Origin: a virus | Strand: one strand, 5' to 3' | Virus record (IMG/VR): IMGVR_UViG_3300007555_000410 | Span: 1-30,170 of that record | DNA: 30,170 nucleotides | In this document: positions 1 to 8,019 of the stretch, one piece after another | Layout: every line of letters starts with the position of its first letter | Position numbering within the stretch: position 1 is the stretch's first letter | The notes under the pieces: generated by a model | Database searches by the model: none | What the model saw: the letters and a program-made list of their open reading frames with translations, nothing else | What the model was told of the DNA's origin: nothing | Made by a program: the position numbers and the translations under genes

Positions 1-2
1 AC

Positions 3-509
3 TTTGTTACAGGAGGGTTCATAGATAGAATAGGTATAGATGGTACTTTTCCTAAAGTAACAGCAGACACTAATATTCACGAAGCATTTCCTTTAGCAGG
101 ATTCTTTAGATATCCTATGTCAAAAGCCTGCCCTAATAAATGTACATTAATGAAAGGTTATCAAGAAGTTACTCCCGGGCAACATTACGCTTCATTTAAT
201 GACGGTACTAATAGCTGGGGATCTAGCCACCCAAGAAGAATGCCAGTAGAAGAAGTATTCACTCAGGTTCATCACTTTAAATGGGATAGTACATGTTTAA
301 CTAGAATGTTAGAAGTTGCTGAAATAAAAAAAGATTACGCATTCTCTAAGGAGTACAGTAAAATGTATAGAGCTATTGCAAGAACAGATTGGAAAATAGA
401 TATAACTAAACCCGAATATTTAGTTGCTAATTTAAAAGAAAATTCGTATATTGAATATAAAGACTACCCACACTGGGATGAATTACGTAAATTAATAATA
501 ACAATATGA
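3..509 (+). CDS. Glycosyltransferase family 2-like protein, C-terminal part (cut by window edge)
   Basis: The frame is open from the left edge, so the gene begins upstream of the window; the Met at 117 is probably internal. About 168 residues are visible. The stretch 'GGFIDRIGIDGTF' followed by a run ending in 'VHHFKWDSTCLTRM' resembles the C-terminal half of family-2-type glycosyltransferases common in phage and marine bacterial glycan clusters, where a His-Phe-Lys-Trp segment precedes a helical tail. The nucleotide-sugar site would lie in the missing N-terminal half, so donor and acceptor cannot be judged. Its stop overlaps the next start (ATGA), suggesting translational coupling into the long operon that follows. 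The family call rests on pattern memory of the C-terminal motif and is moderate. Confidence 0.55.
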   Translation, partial: FVTGGFIDRIGIDGTFPKVTADTNIHEAFPLAGFFRYPMSKACPNKCTLMKGYQEVTPGQHYASFNDGTNSWGSSHPRRMPVEEVFTQVHHFKWDSTCLTRMLEVAEIKKDYAFSKEYSKMYRAIARTDWKIDITKPEYLVANLKENSYIEYKDYPHWDELRKLIITI

Positions 510-712
510 GTGCAAAAATCGACAAAGAAGTATTAGAAGCTGAAAAAGTTCTAATCGAAGAAAGAAAAACTAAAGCGTTAGAGAAGATCGCTGTATCATT
601 AGATGCTCTAACTGTATGGTTTGAAGAAATCGACAAAGAAGACTGGGACGGAAGAATACAGTTTTACTTATCAGAATGGCATAATAATCTAACTGAAGGC
701 AAGGACAAATAA
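506..712 (+). CDS. Small charged helical protein, unknown function
   Basis: Sixty-eight residues. It is rich in Glu and Lys, with a probable amphipathic or coiled-coil N-terminal half (about residues 4-35) and a short aromatic C-terminal part containing 'WFEEIDKEDWDGR'. No signal peptide, membrane segment or recognisable catalytic motif is visible. The start overlaps the upstream stop by 4 nt (ATGA), and its TAA shares one base with the next ATG (TAATG). This tight packing and its normal codon use argue that it is a real gene rather than a chance ORF. It could be an accessory subunit of a neighbouring glycosyltransferase, but nothing in the sequence shows that. I do not recognise the family. 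Confidence 0.7.
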   Translation: MSAKIDKEVLEAEKVLIEERKTKALEKIAVSLDALTVWFEEIDKEDWDGRIQFYLSEWHNNLTEGKDK

Positions 713-2112
713 TGGCAGTACATAAACTCGGAGTAATTGTACCTTACAGAGACAGGTACGATCATCTCTTGAAGTTTAAAATGCTTATCCAAGCTAAGTT
801 ATATGGAGCAAAAATTCCTTATGAACTAATAGTAGTAGAGCAAGACGATAGTCAATCTTTCAATAGAGGTAAACTTTTAAACATAGGATTTCAAGAGGCA
901 GAAAAACTAGGATGTGATTATGTCGTATTTCACGACGTAGATATGTTACCTAAGAAAGTGGACTATTCTTACGCTGATCACCCTGTACATTTAGCTACAC
1001 AAGATATACCGTTTGAGGAATACTTTGGAGGCATAACAATGTTTCCAGTAGAAGACTTTAAAAAGATAAATGGTTTTTCTAATAGGTATTGGGGATGGGG
1101 ATTTGAAGATGATGACTTACTGCATAGATGTAGACTTAAAGGAATTAAGCTAGACGAGCTTCCTCTAAATGATGCTGGCCCTAACACAGCAGCTTTAAAA
1201 TTAAACGGAGTTAGTTCTTATGTTGAAGTTCCTAATAGGATTAGAACCAGAGGTGATTTTTCTATACATATTTCATTAGAACCTAAAGGTTATACATTAG
1301 ACTCTAATAAGAGAGAAGATAAGTACGTAGCCTTTGGCATACCAGGTTTTGACTTTAATATAATGTATACGAGTTTTAGGAGGTTTGCTGTTGAGTTTTT
1401 TGATAGCAAAAAGAACCACCATTTTATATACTCTAATATAGTACCTAATGTCAAGACTACGTTAACTTTTGTGTATAATAAAGAGAAAAACACTGCTTCA
1501 TTATACCAAAATGCTAAACACATAGGTACGGAGGTATTAAAAAATCCTATGAGACTATACGATAAAGCAGGTAAAGCTTATATAGGATGTACAGACCCAG
1601 ATAGAGAAGAAGATAATAACTTTTTCAAAGGGTATATTAATACCTATGCTGTATGGAATAAAGCATTAACGTATGAAGAAATAGTTACTGTTCAAAACAA
1701 CAAATACTTTGGATTAGCAGATAACTTTGAAAGCTACCAAAGTGCTGGTAATTTAGTATCATATGGAGACGCTAAATTTATAAAAGAGTATAAGTTAATC
1801 GATATAGCTAAGCTAGAGGAGCATAGTCAAATAGTAGACTGTGAAGTTGTTCAATACGACTTACCTAAACATAGAGTACTTAAAGTACCATTCAGAAGAA
1901 CTAGTGATTACAAGACCTTAGATCACGAGGATAATGGATTCTTGACAACAGGATGGAAAGACATTACAACCAGGTATAATCAGTTAAAGTTCATGAATGA
2001 AGTTATGTACGGATCTACTACTTTAGAACAAGATGGCTTAACTACATTAAAATATAGGATACTATCTAACTCAAATGTTAGAAATATAACCCAATTAACA
2101 GTTAAATTATGA
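712..2112 (+). CDS. GT7 (beta-1,4-galactosyltransferase-like) enzyme with a nested LamG-like domain, copy 1
   Basis: 466 residues. The N-terminal part carries hallmarks of the GT7/B4GALT fold: 'VIVPYRDR' near residue 8, the metal-binding Asp-Val-Asp at 75-77, 'YFGG' at 104-107, and 'WGWGFEDDD' at 127-135. Residues about 160-330 then look like a laminin-G/ConA-like jelly-roll: 'LNGVSSYVEVPN' at the start and 'FFKGYINTYAVWNKALTYEEI' type ending (about 304-324). After that the GT7 C-terminus resumes: His405 fits the third metal ligand, and 'DGLTTLKYRIL' (441-451) matches the B4GALT 'DGLNSLTYQVL' segment. The lectin-like domain therefore appears inserted inside the catalytic domain. In known GT7 enzymes a UDP-sugar is transferred to a terminal sugar; donor and acceptor here are unknown. 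The ATG shares one base with the upstream stop. Confidence 0.85.
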   Translation: MAVHKLGVIVPYRDRYDHLLKFKMLIQAKLYGAKIPYELIVVEQDDSQSFNRGKLLNIGFQEAEKLGCDYVVFHDVDMLPKKVDYSYADHPVHLATQDIPFEEYFGGITMFPVEDFKKINGFSNRYWGWGFEDDDLLHRCRLKGIKLDELPLNDAGPNTAALKLNGVSSYVEVPNRIRTRGDFSIHISLEPKGYTLDSNKREDKYVAFGIPGFDFNIMYTSFRRFAVEFFDSKKNHHFIYSNIVPNVKTTLTFVYNKEKNTASLYQNAKHIGTEVLKNPMRLYDKAGKAYIGCTDPDREEDNNFFKGYINTYAVWNKALTYEEIVTVQNNKYFGLADNFESYQSAGNLVSYGDAKFIKEYKLIDIAKLEEHSQIVDCEVVQYDLPKHRVLKVPFRRTSDYKTLDHEDNGFLTTGWKDITTRYNQLKFMNEVMYGSTTLEQDGLTTLKYRILSNSNVRNITQLTVKL

Positions 2113-3524
2113 AATTAGGAGTATGTGTACCTTATCGTAATAGAGAAATGCACCTTAACGAGTTTATACCTAAAGTAGGTAAGTACTTAAAAGAGCAAAA
2201 TATCGATTTTCAAATGTACTTTTGTCATCAAGTAGATGATAAATTATTCAATAGAGGAGCAACTAAAAACATTGCTGCTAAACATGCTTTCGAAGAAGGA
2301 TGTACACATATTGTATGGCATGATATAGATATGATACCTGAAAAAGGCGGTGGTGCAGACTACTCCTTTCCAGAAGATGGTCCTAGGCACATTGCTACAC
2401 AGATATCACAAATGAACTACGGTCTTAAATACCATGAGTATTTTGGTGGAGCTGTAGTATTTTCAAAAGAACAAGTAGAAGCCACTAATGGATATTCTAA
2501 TGAATATTGGGATTGGGGAATGGAAGACGATGATCTATTTTGGAGATGTAATAAAGAAGGTCTAACTAATAACACATATATTCAAGAATCTCTCACCTCT
2601 CAACCCTATAAGAGGTTTAATGGAGATAATTCATTTATCAAAGTACCGTTTACTAAACCTATGAGATCCCTAAACTCTAGATCACACACAGTTTCGGTAT
2701 TAATGAGAGCTAGACAGCAACCTGATAAGAACCCTATATTCTTGATCGGTAGTAACGAAAGAAAATATGTTGAATACCCAGTTATAAGGGTTAAAGGATA
2801 TGATTACGGTATTGGATTTAATAATTCTAGAGCCATTTCGTTAACGTATTGGAACAACTTTCATCAACATAACTATATGTGGGTAAAAAGATACGATGAA
2901 CAATGGACTTGGGTGACTGCTGTATTTGATTCGATGGATAGAAAATCACACTTCTACCTTAATGGCTCAGAAGTAGATACTAGAGGAGGATTCGGTTCTC
3001 AATCACCATTAGAGTTTCAAGGTAGATTAAAGAACTACGGTTCAGAGCCATGGTATATCGGTACATCACCTTCAGAACCGGATGATAGTACTATAAAATT
3101 CTTCAAAGGAGATATTGCTAAGGTGTTTGCGTGGAAAAGAGCTTTAACACCTAAAGAGGTGAGTAACTTAGAGACTACTATACCTAAAGACGAGTTAACT
3201 ATTGATATAGATTTTAAAAATCCTCAAACTGAGTTTCAAGAGTATATGACTGAAACAAAAGTAGAGGACATTAAAATACCAAACTCAATATTACCTTATA
3301 GATCTGACGGTAGATTTAGATGTTTACCTCACAAAGATGAAGGAATCGTTAACGGAAAGTTCGCAAAAGGAGAAACAACAGCAAGAAACGAGCGTAGATA
3401 TGTACTTCAAATGCAACAAGATGAAATCGATTATAAATTAGATGGAATAAACTCACTTAAATATGAACTAGTAGGTGAAGACATACTAACACCTTGGGCT
3501 AAAATGATCAATATAAAACTATGA
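2109..3524 (+). CDS. GT7 (beta-1,4-galactosyltransferase-like) enzyme with a nested LamG-like domain, copy 2
   Basis: 471 residues; a divergent paralogue of the gene just upstream, with the same architecture. Visible GT7 motifs are 'GVCVPYRNR' (4-12), Asp-Ile-Asp at 72-74, 'YFGG' at 111-114 and 'WDWGMEDDD' at 134-142. A LamG-like jelly-roll spans about 168-355, opening with 'FNGDNSFIKVPF' and closing with a segment containing 'FFKGDIAKVFAWKRALTPKE'. The GT7 tail returns with His408 (candidate metal ligand) and 'DGINSLKYELV' (445-455), ending in an 'INIKL' strand as copy 1 ends in 'LTVKL'. ATGA overlaps at both ends point to coupled translation. Two copies in tandem suggest two related but distinct linkages or acceptors; that is inference. 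Confidence 0.85.
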   Translation: MKLGVCVPYRNREMHLNEFIPKVGKYLKEQNIDFQMYFCHQVDDKLFNRGATKNIAAKHAFEEGCTHIVWHDIDMIPEKGGGADYSFPEDGPRHIATQISQMNYGLKYHEYFGGAVVFSKEQVEATNGYSNEYWDWGMEDDDLFWRCNKEGLTNNTYIQESLTSQPYKRFNGDNSFIKVPFTKPMRSLNSRSHTVSVLMRARQQPDKNPIFLIGSNERKYVEYPVIRVKGYDYGIGFNNSRAISLTYWNNFHQHNYMWVKRYDEQWTWVTAVFDSMDRKSHFYLNGSEVDTRGGFGSQSPLEFQGRLKNYGSEPWYIGTSPSEPDDSTIKFFKGDIAKVFAWKRALTPKEVSNLETTIPKDELTIDIDFKNPQTEFQEYMTETKVEDIKIPNSILPYRSDGRFRCLPHKDEGIVNGKFAKGETTARNERRYVLQMQQDEIDYKLDGINSLKYELVGEDILTPWAKMINIKL

Positions 3525-4894
3525 CATCAGAAGAAGTAAAAGGGAAGTTAGATAAAGTAGGCTGTGGTATGTGTCTTGCAAAATGGACACAATCTACTAT
3601 CCACCTGTCTATGGGTATGACTCATTCTTGCCATCACCCTTCTCCTCATAAAATAAAAGAAGCAGAAATAAAACGTAATCCAACAGCTCTTCACAATACT
3701 AAATTTAAAAAATTTAAGAGGAAAGAGATGCTTGAAGGTAAAAGACCTGAAGAGTGTAATTACTGTTGGAACGTAGAAGATAACTCTAACTCATTTTCAG
3801 ATAGAGTATTTAAATCTTCAGAGCCTTGGTCTATCAAAAGTTATGATGATATCGTTAAGGCTAACTGGAGAGATGATTTTAATCCTCGCTACGTAGAGGT
3901 ATCTTTTTCAAATACATGTAATTTTAAATGTGCTTACTGTGGTCCACAATTCTCATCTAAATGGGTTGATGAAATTGAGAAGCATGGAGCATATCCAACT
4001 TCTACCAAATTTAACGGTATAGAACAATTAAGAGCGAAAGGTGAAATGCCGTATAAGCACTCCGAGCATAATCCTTACGTAGATGCATTTTGGAAATGGT
4101 GGCCAGATTTATACAGAGATCTACATACATTCAGAATAACTGGAGGAGAGCCTCTACTTGCGAAGGATACCTTTAAGGTATTAGACTATATAATCGAACA
4201 AGAAGAACCTAACACAGAGTTAGCTCTATCAATTAATACTAATCTTGGAGTACCCGATGCTTTAATTGATAAGTTTATTGAAAAAGCAAAAGTCATATGT
4301 GAAAACGATAAGGTAAAAGAATTAGTAGTATTTACATCTGTCGAAGCTACTAAGTCACAAGCTGAATATACTAGGTATGGACTGGATTATGATAAATTCT
4401 GGGTAAATGTAGAAAAGATACTTACTGAATTACCTAAAGTAACGATTAATGTTATGGCTACTTTTAATGCTTTATCTGTTTTTACTTACGGAGAGTTAGT
4501 AGATAAGATATTTGAGATTAAAAAGAAGTACCACAATGGTCAGAGATACAGTATTTCAGCTATTCAACTAGATACTTCGTACTTAAGGTGGCCTAATCAC
4601 CTTTCAGTTCGTATATTGGAAGAAGAGCATAAGGAACTTATACTCGAAGCTGCAAAGAAAGCTTTATACTATGGTCAGAAAGAGTTTAGTCACGAGGCAT
4701 ATGGTTTTACAAATGTTGAGATACAAAAGATAAAGCGAATATACGATTATTCGAAAGCTCATAGTGCTCTTTACGATAAAGAAAAGAATAGAGAAGACTT
4801 TGTAATATTTGTTGATGAATTAGATAAGAGAAGAGGAACTAATTTCTTAGAGACTTTTCCTAAATTAGATAAAATGTATGCTAAATATAAGTAG
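3521..4894 (+). CDS. Twitch-domain radical SAM protein, copy 1
   Basis: 457 residues. The radical SAM [4Fe-4S] motif CxxxCxxC is at Cys133, Cys137 and Cys140 ('CNFKCAYC'), with the SAM-binding 'GGEP' at about 208-211. An N-terminal block with Cys18, Cys37, Cys79 and Cys82 ('ECNYCW') looks like a twitch-type auxiliary cluster placed before, not after, the core, as in the family called twitch domain-containing radical SAM proteins. Members presumably cleave SAM to a 5'-deoxyadenosyl radical; substrates are largely unknown. It follows two GT7-LamG genes (ATGA overlap) and precedes a stand-alone LamG-like gene, so a sugar or glycoprotein substrate is plausible. No peptide-precursor gene typical of RiPP systems is visible nearby. 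Confidence 0.87.
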   Translation: MTSEEVKGKLDKVGCGMCLAKWTQSTIHLSMGMTHSCHHPSPHKIKEAEIKRNPTALHNTKFKKFKRKEMLEGKRPEECNYCWNVEDNSNSFSDRVFKSSEPWSIKSYDDIVKANWRDDFNPRYVEVSFSNTCNFKCAYCGPQFSSKWVDEIEKHGAYPTSTKFNGIEQLRAKGEMPYKHSEHNPYVDAFWKWWPDLYRDLHTFRITGGEPLLAKDTFKVLDYIIEQEEPNTELALSINTNLGVPDALIDKFIEKAKVICENDKVKELVVFTSVEATKSQAEYTRYGLDYDKFWVNVEKILTELPKVTINVMATFNALSVFTYGELVDKIFEIKKKYHNGQRYSISAIQLDTSYLRWPNHLSVRILEEEHKELILEAAKKALYYGQKEFSHEAYGFTNVEIQKIKRIYDYSKAHSALYDKEKNREDFVIFVDELDKRRGTNFLETFPKLDKMYAKYK

Positions 4895-5465
4895 TGGTAA
4901 TCCATGGGTCTTTTGGCCAAGTCATATATGTGATACCTTTCCAGAATATCCTGCAAATAAAGTACTTACTGGGTTGAATCCTTTTGAAGTATATGTAGAT
5001 ATGAAAATCAAGAAGGTAGAAGGTATTATAGGAACTCTTTTTACATTGCTTCCTCACTATACAGCAATCGATATATACGAAGGTAGGTTACTGTTTACGA
5101 TGATGAATGAGGATAAGAAAACAGAGTACTGGGATTTACCTTTTGCCGTATTTGACGATGTAAGGTTAAAAATTACATGGAAGCACATTCCAAACCAAAG
5201 TTTTACGGTATTTATTAATAGTAGAGAGGTACACAAGGTTGATTTGACTGAAAAGGCATTTGCAACTGAAATGGATCCTCATATAATATTTGGGGCAGGA
5301 AACTTCCCTAAAAATGGATATAATTTAAACTATACTGATATAGAGTTGTACGAATTTAAGGTTACGCAAGAAGATAAGTTACTTTGCCATCACACCTTTG
5401 AAGAGTATATATACGATAAATCAGTTGATTTAACTGGAGATTGTAACTTTATGAATAAAATATAA
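4878..5465 (+). CDS. Stand-alone LamG/ConA-like (jelly-roll) protein
   Basis: 195 residues, predicted to be all-beta. The pattern of alternating strands, the segment 'VRLKITWKHIPNQSFTVFIN' (about residues 95-114) and the later 'IIFGAG...NYTDIELYEFKV' resemble the LamG-like domains nested in the two GT7 enzymes upstream. No catalytic motif, signal peptide or membrane segment is visible. The start overlaps the upstream radical SAM gene by 17 nt, and the TAA overlaps the next ATG by one base, so it lies exactly between two paralogous radical SAM genes. It may act in trans as a sugar-binding partner of the radical SAM or GT proteins. The fold call is from strand pattern only. Confidence 0.6.
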   Translation: MLNISSGNPWVFWPSHICDTFPEYPANKVLTGLNPFEVYVDMKIKKVEGIIGTLFTLLPHYTAIDIYEGRLLFTMMNEDKKTEYWDLPFAVFDDVRLKITWKHIPNQSFTVFINSREVHKVDLTEKAFATEMDPHIIFGAGNFPKNGYNLNYTDIELYEFKVTQEDKLLCHHTFEEYIYDKSVDLTGDCNFMNKI

Positions 5466-6988
5466 TGGCAGATCAGAACTTAGTAAAATGGAGAACAGAA
5501 CATTTAGATTCTGTTAGTGAAAGTTTTTGTGCTGCAAAATGGTACAATGCATCTTTACATTTAGGACATGGGTTTACTAACTCCTGTCACCTACCTTTAC
5601 CTCATCCAATAGATTTAGAAGAGATTAAAACTAATCCTTCAGCATTACATAATACTGCTTTCAAAAAGAAGATACGTAAAATGATGCTTGAAGGTGTTAG
5701 ACCAGCAGAGTGTTCATATTGTTGGAAAGTAGAAGATATAGGAAACGACTCAATAGGAGATAGAGTTTTTAAGAGTAGAATATACTCTGATGAAGATATA
5801 GCTGAACTAGCTGAACTGCCATGGGATTATGACATACCTTTAAAGACCGTAGAAGTATCTTTTGATAGAACTTGTAACTTTGCTTGTTCGTATTGTAATA
5901 CTGGGTACTCAACTACATGGGCTAAGGACATAGAAGAAAACGGTCCTTATCAGAAATTTAAAACAACATCAGCAGGAGCATATCATTCAGATGGTTCATG
6001 GGCAGATATCTTTGGTAAGAATAATAAAGATAATCCATATGTAGATGCATTTATAGAATGGTGGCCAACACTTGCTCCTGGCTTGCAGGAACTTAGAGTA
6101 ACCGGTGGAGAACCTTCTGCATCGTTTAACTTCTGGAAGTTTTTAGAGACTATGCAGAAAACACCTGCACCTAATCTTAGACTAGCTGTTAACTCTAATC
6201 TTGGAGTACATGATAAGTTAATTAATAAGTTAATTGATATGTCTAATACACTCCCTATTAAAGAGTTTGATTTATATACTTCTTGTGAAGCATTTGGTAT
6301 ACAAGCAGAATATATTAGAGATGGGTTAGTATGGGATGTATGGAGAAATAATCTAGTTAAAGTAATAGAAGAAGGAAACTTCAGACAAGTAATTTGTATG
6401 ATGACTATCAACTCATTATGTCTATATTCTATAACTGAATTTATGGATGATATGTTCGTACTTAAGGAAAAATACGGTATGAATAACCCAGGTATTGATT
6501 TGAACATACTTAGATGGCCAGCATTTATGTCGCCATTAAACTTACCAGATAGTGAAAAAAAGAAACTACATAAAAAATTAGCTGATTGGTACGAAATTAA
6601 AAAAGATCATCCATTGATGATGGATCATGAAAAAGCTCAAATCGAAAGATTAATAGACTATATTGATGTAGTAGAGCAAGGTCATGTAGAAACAGAAGAA
6701 GATAAAGAAAAACATTATCATGATTTTAAATCTTTTTATGAACAATATGATAAAAGAAAAGGACATGACATTAGGGAAGCTTTCCCCGACTTAGTTGAAT
6801 GGTACGACACTATAGAAGTAGATCAATCAATACCTGATGTTAAAGTAAACGACGGTAGGATTACTCACTTCGAATCAGGAGAATATAAACCAGATATAGG
6901 AAAGAAAAAACAACAAACATTACCACCTGCAATAGCAGAGAGAAATAAAAAAAGCAAAGGGAAAGTAAAATGGCAAAAGATCCTATAA
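5465..6988 (+). CDS. Twitch-domain radical SAM protein, copy 2
   Basis: 507 residues; a paralogue of the gene at 3521. Radical SAM Cys137, Cys141 and Cys144 ('CNFACSYC') and 'VTGGEP' at about 212-217 are intact. The N-terminal auxiliary-cluster cysteines are at 22, 41, 83 and 86 ('ECSYCW'), the same arrangement as copy 1. The shared surrounding residues 'LHNTxFKKxxRKxMLEG' and 'NPYVDAFxxWWP' show common ancestry. Compared with copy 1 it has an extra lysine-rich, low-complexity C-terminal tail (roughly residues 470-507, including 'IGKKKQQTLPP'), which overlaps the next gene by 19 nt. Substrate unknown; a glycan or glycoprotein modification is inferred from context. Confidence 0.87.
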   Translation: MADQNLVKWRTEHLDSVSESFCAAKWYNASLHLGHGFTNSCHLPLPHPIDLEEIKTNPSALHNTAFKKKIRKMMLEGVRPAECSYCWKVEDIGNDSIGDRVFKSRIYSDEDIAELAELPWDYDIPLKTVEVSFDRTCNFACSYCNTGYSTTWAKDIEENGPYQKFKTTSAGAYHSDGSWADIFGKNNKDNPYVDAFIEWWPTLAPGLQELRVTGGEPSASFNFWKFLETMQKTPAPNLRLAVNSNLGVHDKLINKLIDMSNTLPIKEFDLYTSCEAFGIQAEYIRDGLVWDVWRNNLVKVIEEGNFRQVICMMTINSLCLYSITEFMDDMFVLKEKYGMNNPGIDLNILRWPAFMSPLNLPDSEKKKLHKKLADWYEIKKDHPLMMDHEKAQIERLIDYIDVVEQGHVETEEDKEKHYHDFKSFYEQYDKRKGHDIREAFPDLVEWYDTIEVDQSIPDVKVNDGRITHFESGEYKPDIGKKKQQTLPPAIAERNKKSKGKVKWQKIL

Positions 6989-8019
6989 ATAGAAGGTATA
7001 TTAGAGTTAAAGAACCATGGGGTGGTGGACACACACCTTATGATACAGGATTCGGCAATAGGTTACTACACTGGGATGCCTGTTATGTTTTAGAGAACGC
7101 TTCTACTACAGACCATTTCTTACAACTAGAACACAAGTATTGGCATGAAACCGAGTACTTAGAATTCCCAGCAGAAAAGATTTATAAACTAGAAGGTGAT
7201 GACGATGAAGTAACTGATTGGTTAGCTAATTACGATTTCAATTACGATACTAAAGAGATTACTAAATTGCCAGTAATAGGCAACGAAGAAGTGGATAAGT
7301 TTCTGAACACTTCTGATTACATAGACTACGATCTTCCAGAAAATAGATATGTTGTGGATTTTGATTGGTCCTGTATCGATAAGATTTTAGCTAGAGCAGA
7401 TGAGAAAGAAATTCCTACTGGACTTCACCGTGTAAAAATTAAAGACCACCAACTAAGATCTGCTATCAGACAAATAGCTACAGGGTGTGTAGGTCTTCAT
7501 ATAAGAAGAGGAAACGGAGTATACAAAACAAATAAAAATTATAAAGAACTTCCTGATAGTGTTAGAGATAATATTCAATATACACAAGTAGATGATACAA
7601 TTTACAAGTACTGGGAAGATAGCAAATACGCAGCTTTAATAAAAGAAATACTAGAACAAACACCAAATCAAAAGTTTTATATTAGTTGTGACTTATTAGA
7701 AAAGGAATATATACATCTTAAAACAAAATTTAATGCAAGAATATATACAAGAAGAGATGTAATTAATTCACTACCTTCTTACTTAACAAAGAATGTAAAC
7801 TTAGAAGATGTTGAGTGCTCTAAAAGAATTGCACTAGAAAGCGTAATAGATATGATGTGTTTAGCTAACTCTAATTTTATAGTTGGTGCCCCACATTCAA
7901 CATGGTTATCATCAATTCAGAGAATGAGACCAGTACCTTATAATTTTATAAACGAAGGTAAAGATAGAATATTGAGAGAGTATGTAAAGTCATTAAACAC
8001 TTATTCGACATTAGTATGA
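6970..8019 (+). CDS. Fucosyltransferase-like GT-B glycosyltransferase
   Basis: 349 residues. Two motifs of the fucosyltransferase superfamily (GT11/GT23/GT65/GT68 type) are visible: an N-terminal 'GFGNRLLHW' at 27-35, like the G-x-G-N-[QR]-L loop, and 'GLHIRRGN' at 175-182, like the H-x-R-R-G-D donor-binding segment. 'FYISCDLLEKE' in the second half resembles the 'SD' strand of the same fold, and 'IVGAPHSTWLSS' near the C-terminus fits the late S/T-rich donor loop. It probably transfers a deoxy-sugar from a GDP-sugar, but the donor is inferred. The start overlaps the upstream stop by 19 nt; the stop overlaps the next ATG (ATGA). No fucose-synthesis gene (gmd/fcl) is certain in the window. Confidence 0.65.
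   Translation: MAKDPINRRYIRVKEPWGGGHTPYDTGFGNRLLHWDACYVLENASTTDHFLQLEHKYWHETEYLEFPAEKIYKLEGDDDEVTDWLANYDFNYDTKEITKLPVIGNEEVDKFLNTSDYIDYDLPENRYVVDFDWSCIDKILARADEKEIPTGLHRVKIKDHQLRSAIRQIATGCVGLHIRRGNGVYKTNKNYKELPDSVRDNIQYTQVDDTIYKYWEDSKYAALIKEILEQTPNQKFYISCDLLEKEYIHLKTKFNARIYTRRDVINSLPSYLTKNVNLEDVECSKRIALESVIDMMCLANSNFIVGAPHSTWLSSIQRMRPVPYNFINEGKDRILREYVKSLNTYSTLV

Noticed and set aside
11-20. AGGAGGG near the left edge as a Shine-Dalgarno sequence
   Set aside because: It is inside the open reading frame that enters from the edge (codons for Gly-Gly), and no start follows at a suitable distance.
5983-6507. Minus-strand open frame of 174 codons opposite the second radical SAM gene
   Set aside because: It lies entirely inside a gene with conserved motifs on the + strand; its translation has no recognisable pattern and there is no other minus-strand gene in the window.
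3521-6988. RiPP (modified peptide) biosynthesis as the role of the radical SAM pair
   Set aside because: No precursor-like small peptide with a Cys/Ser/Thr-rich core, no RRE domain and no peptidase-transporter gene is nearby; the small ORF at 506 is an acidic helical protein.
6984-6991. Exact T4-type late box TATAAATA on the + strand
   Set aside because: It lies within the coding sequence of the fucosyltransferase-like gene, 14 nt after its start, with no gene start just downstream. In AT-rich DNA a single hit is expected by chance.
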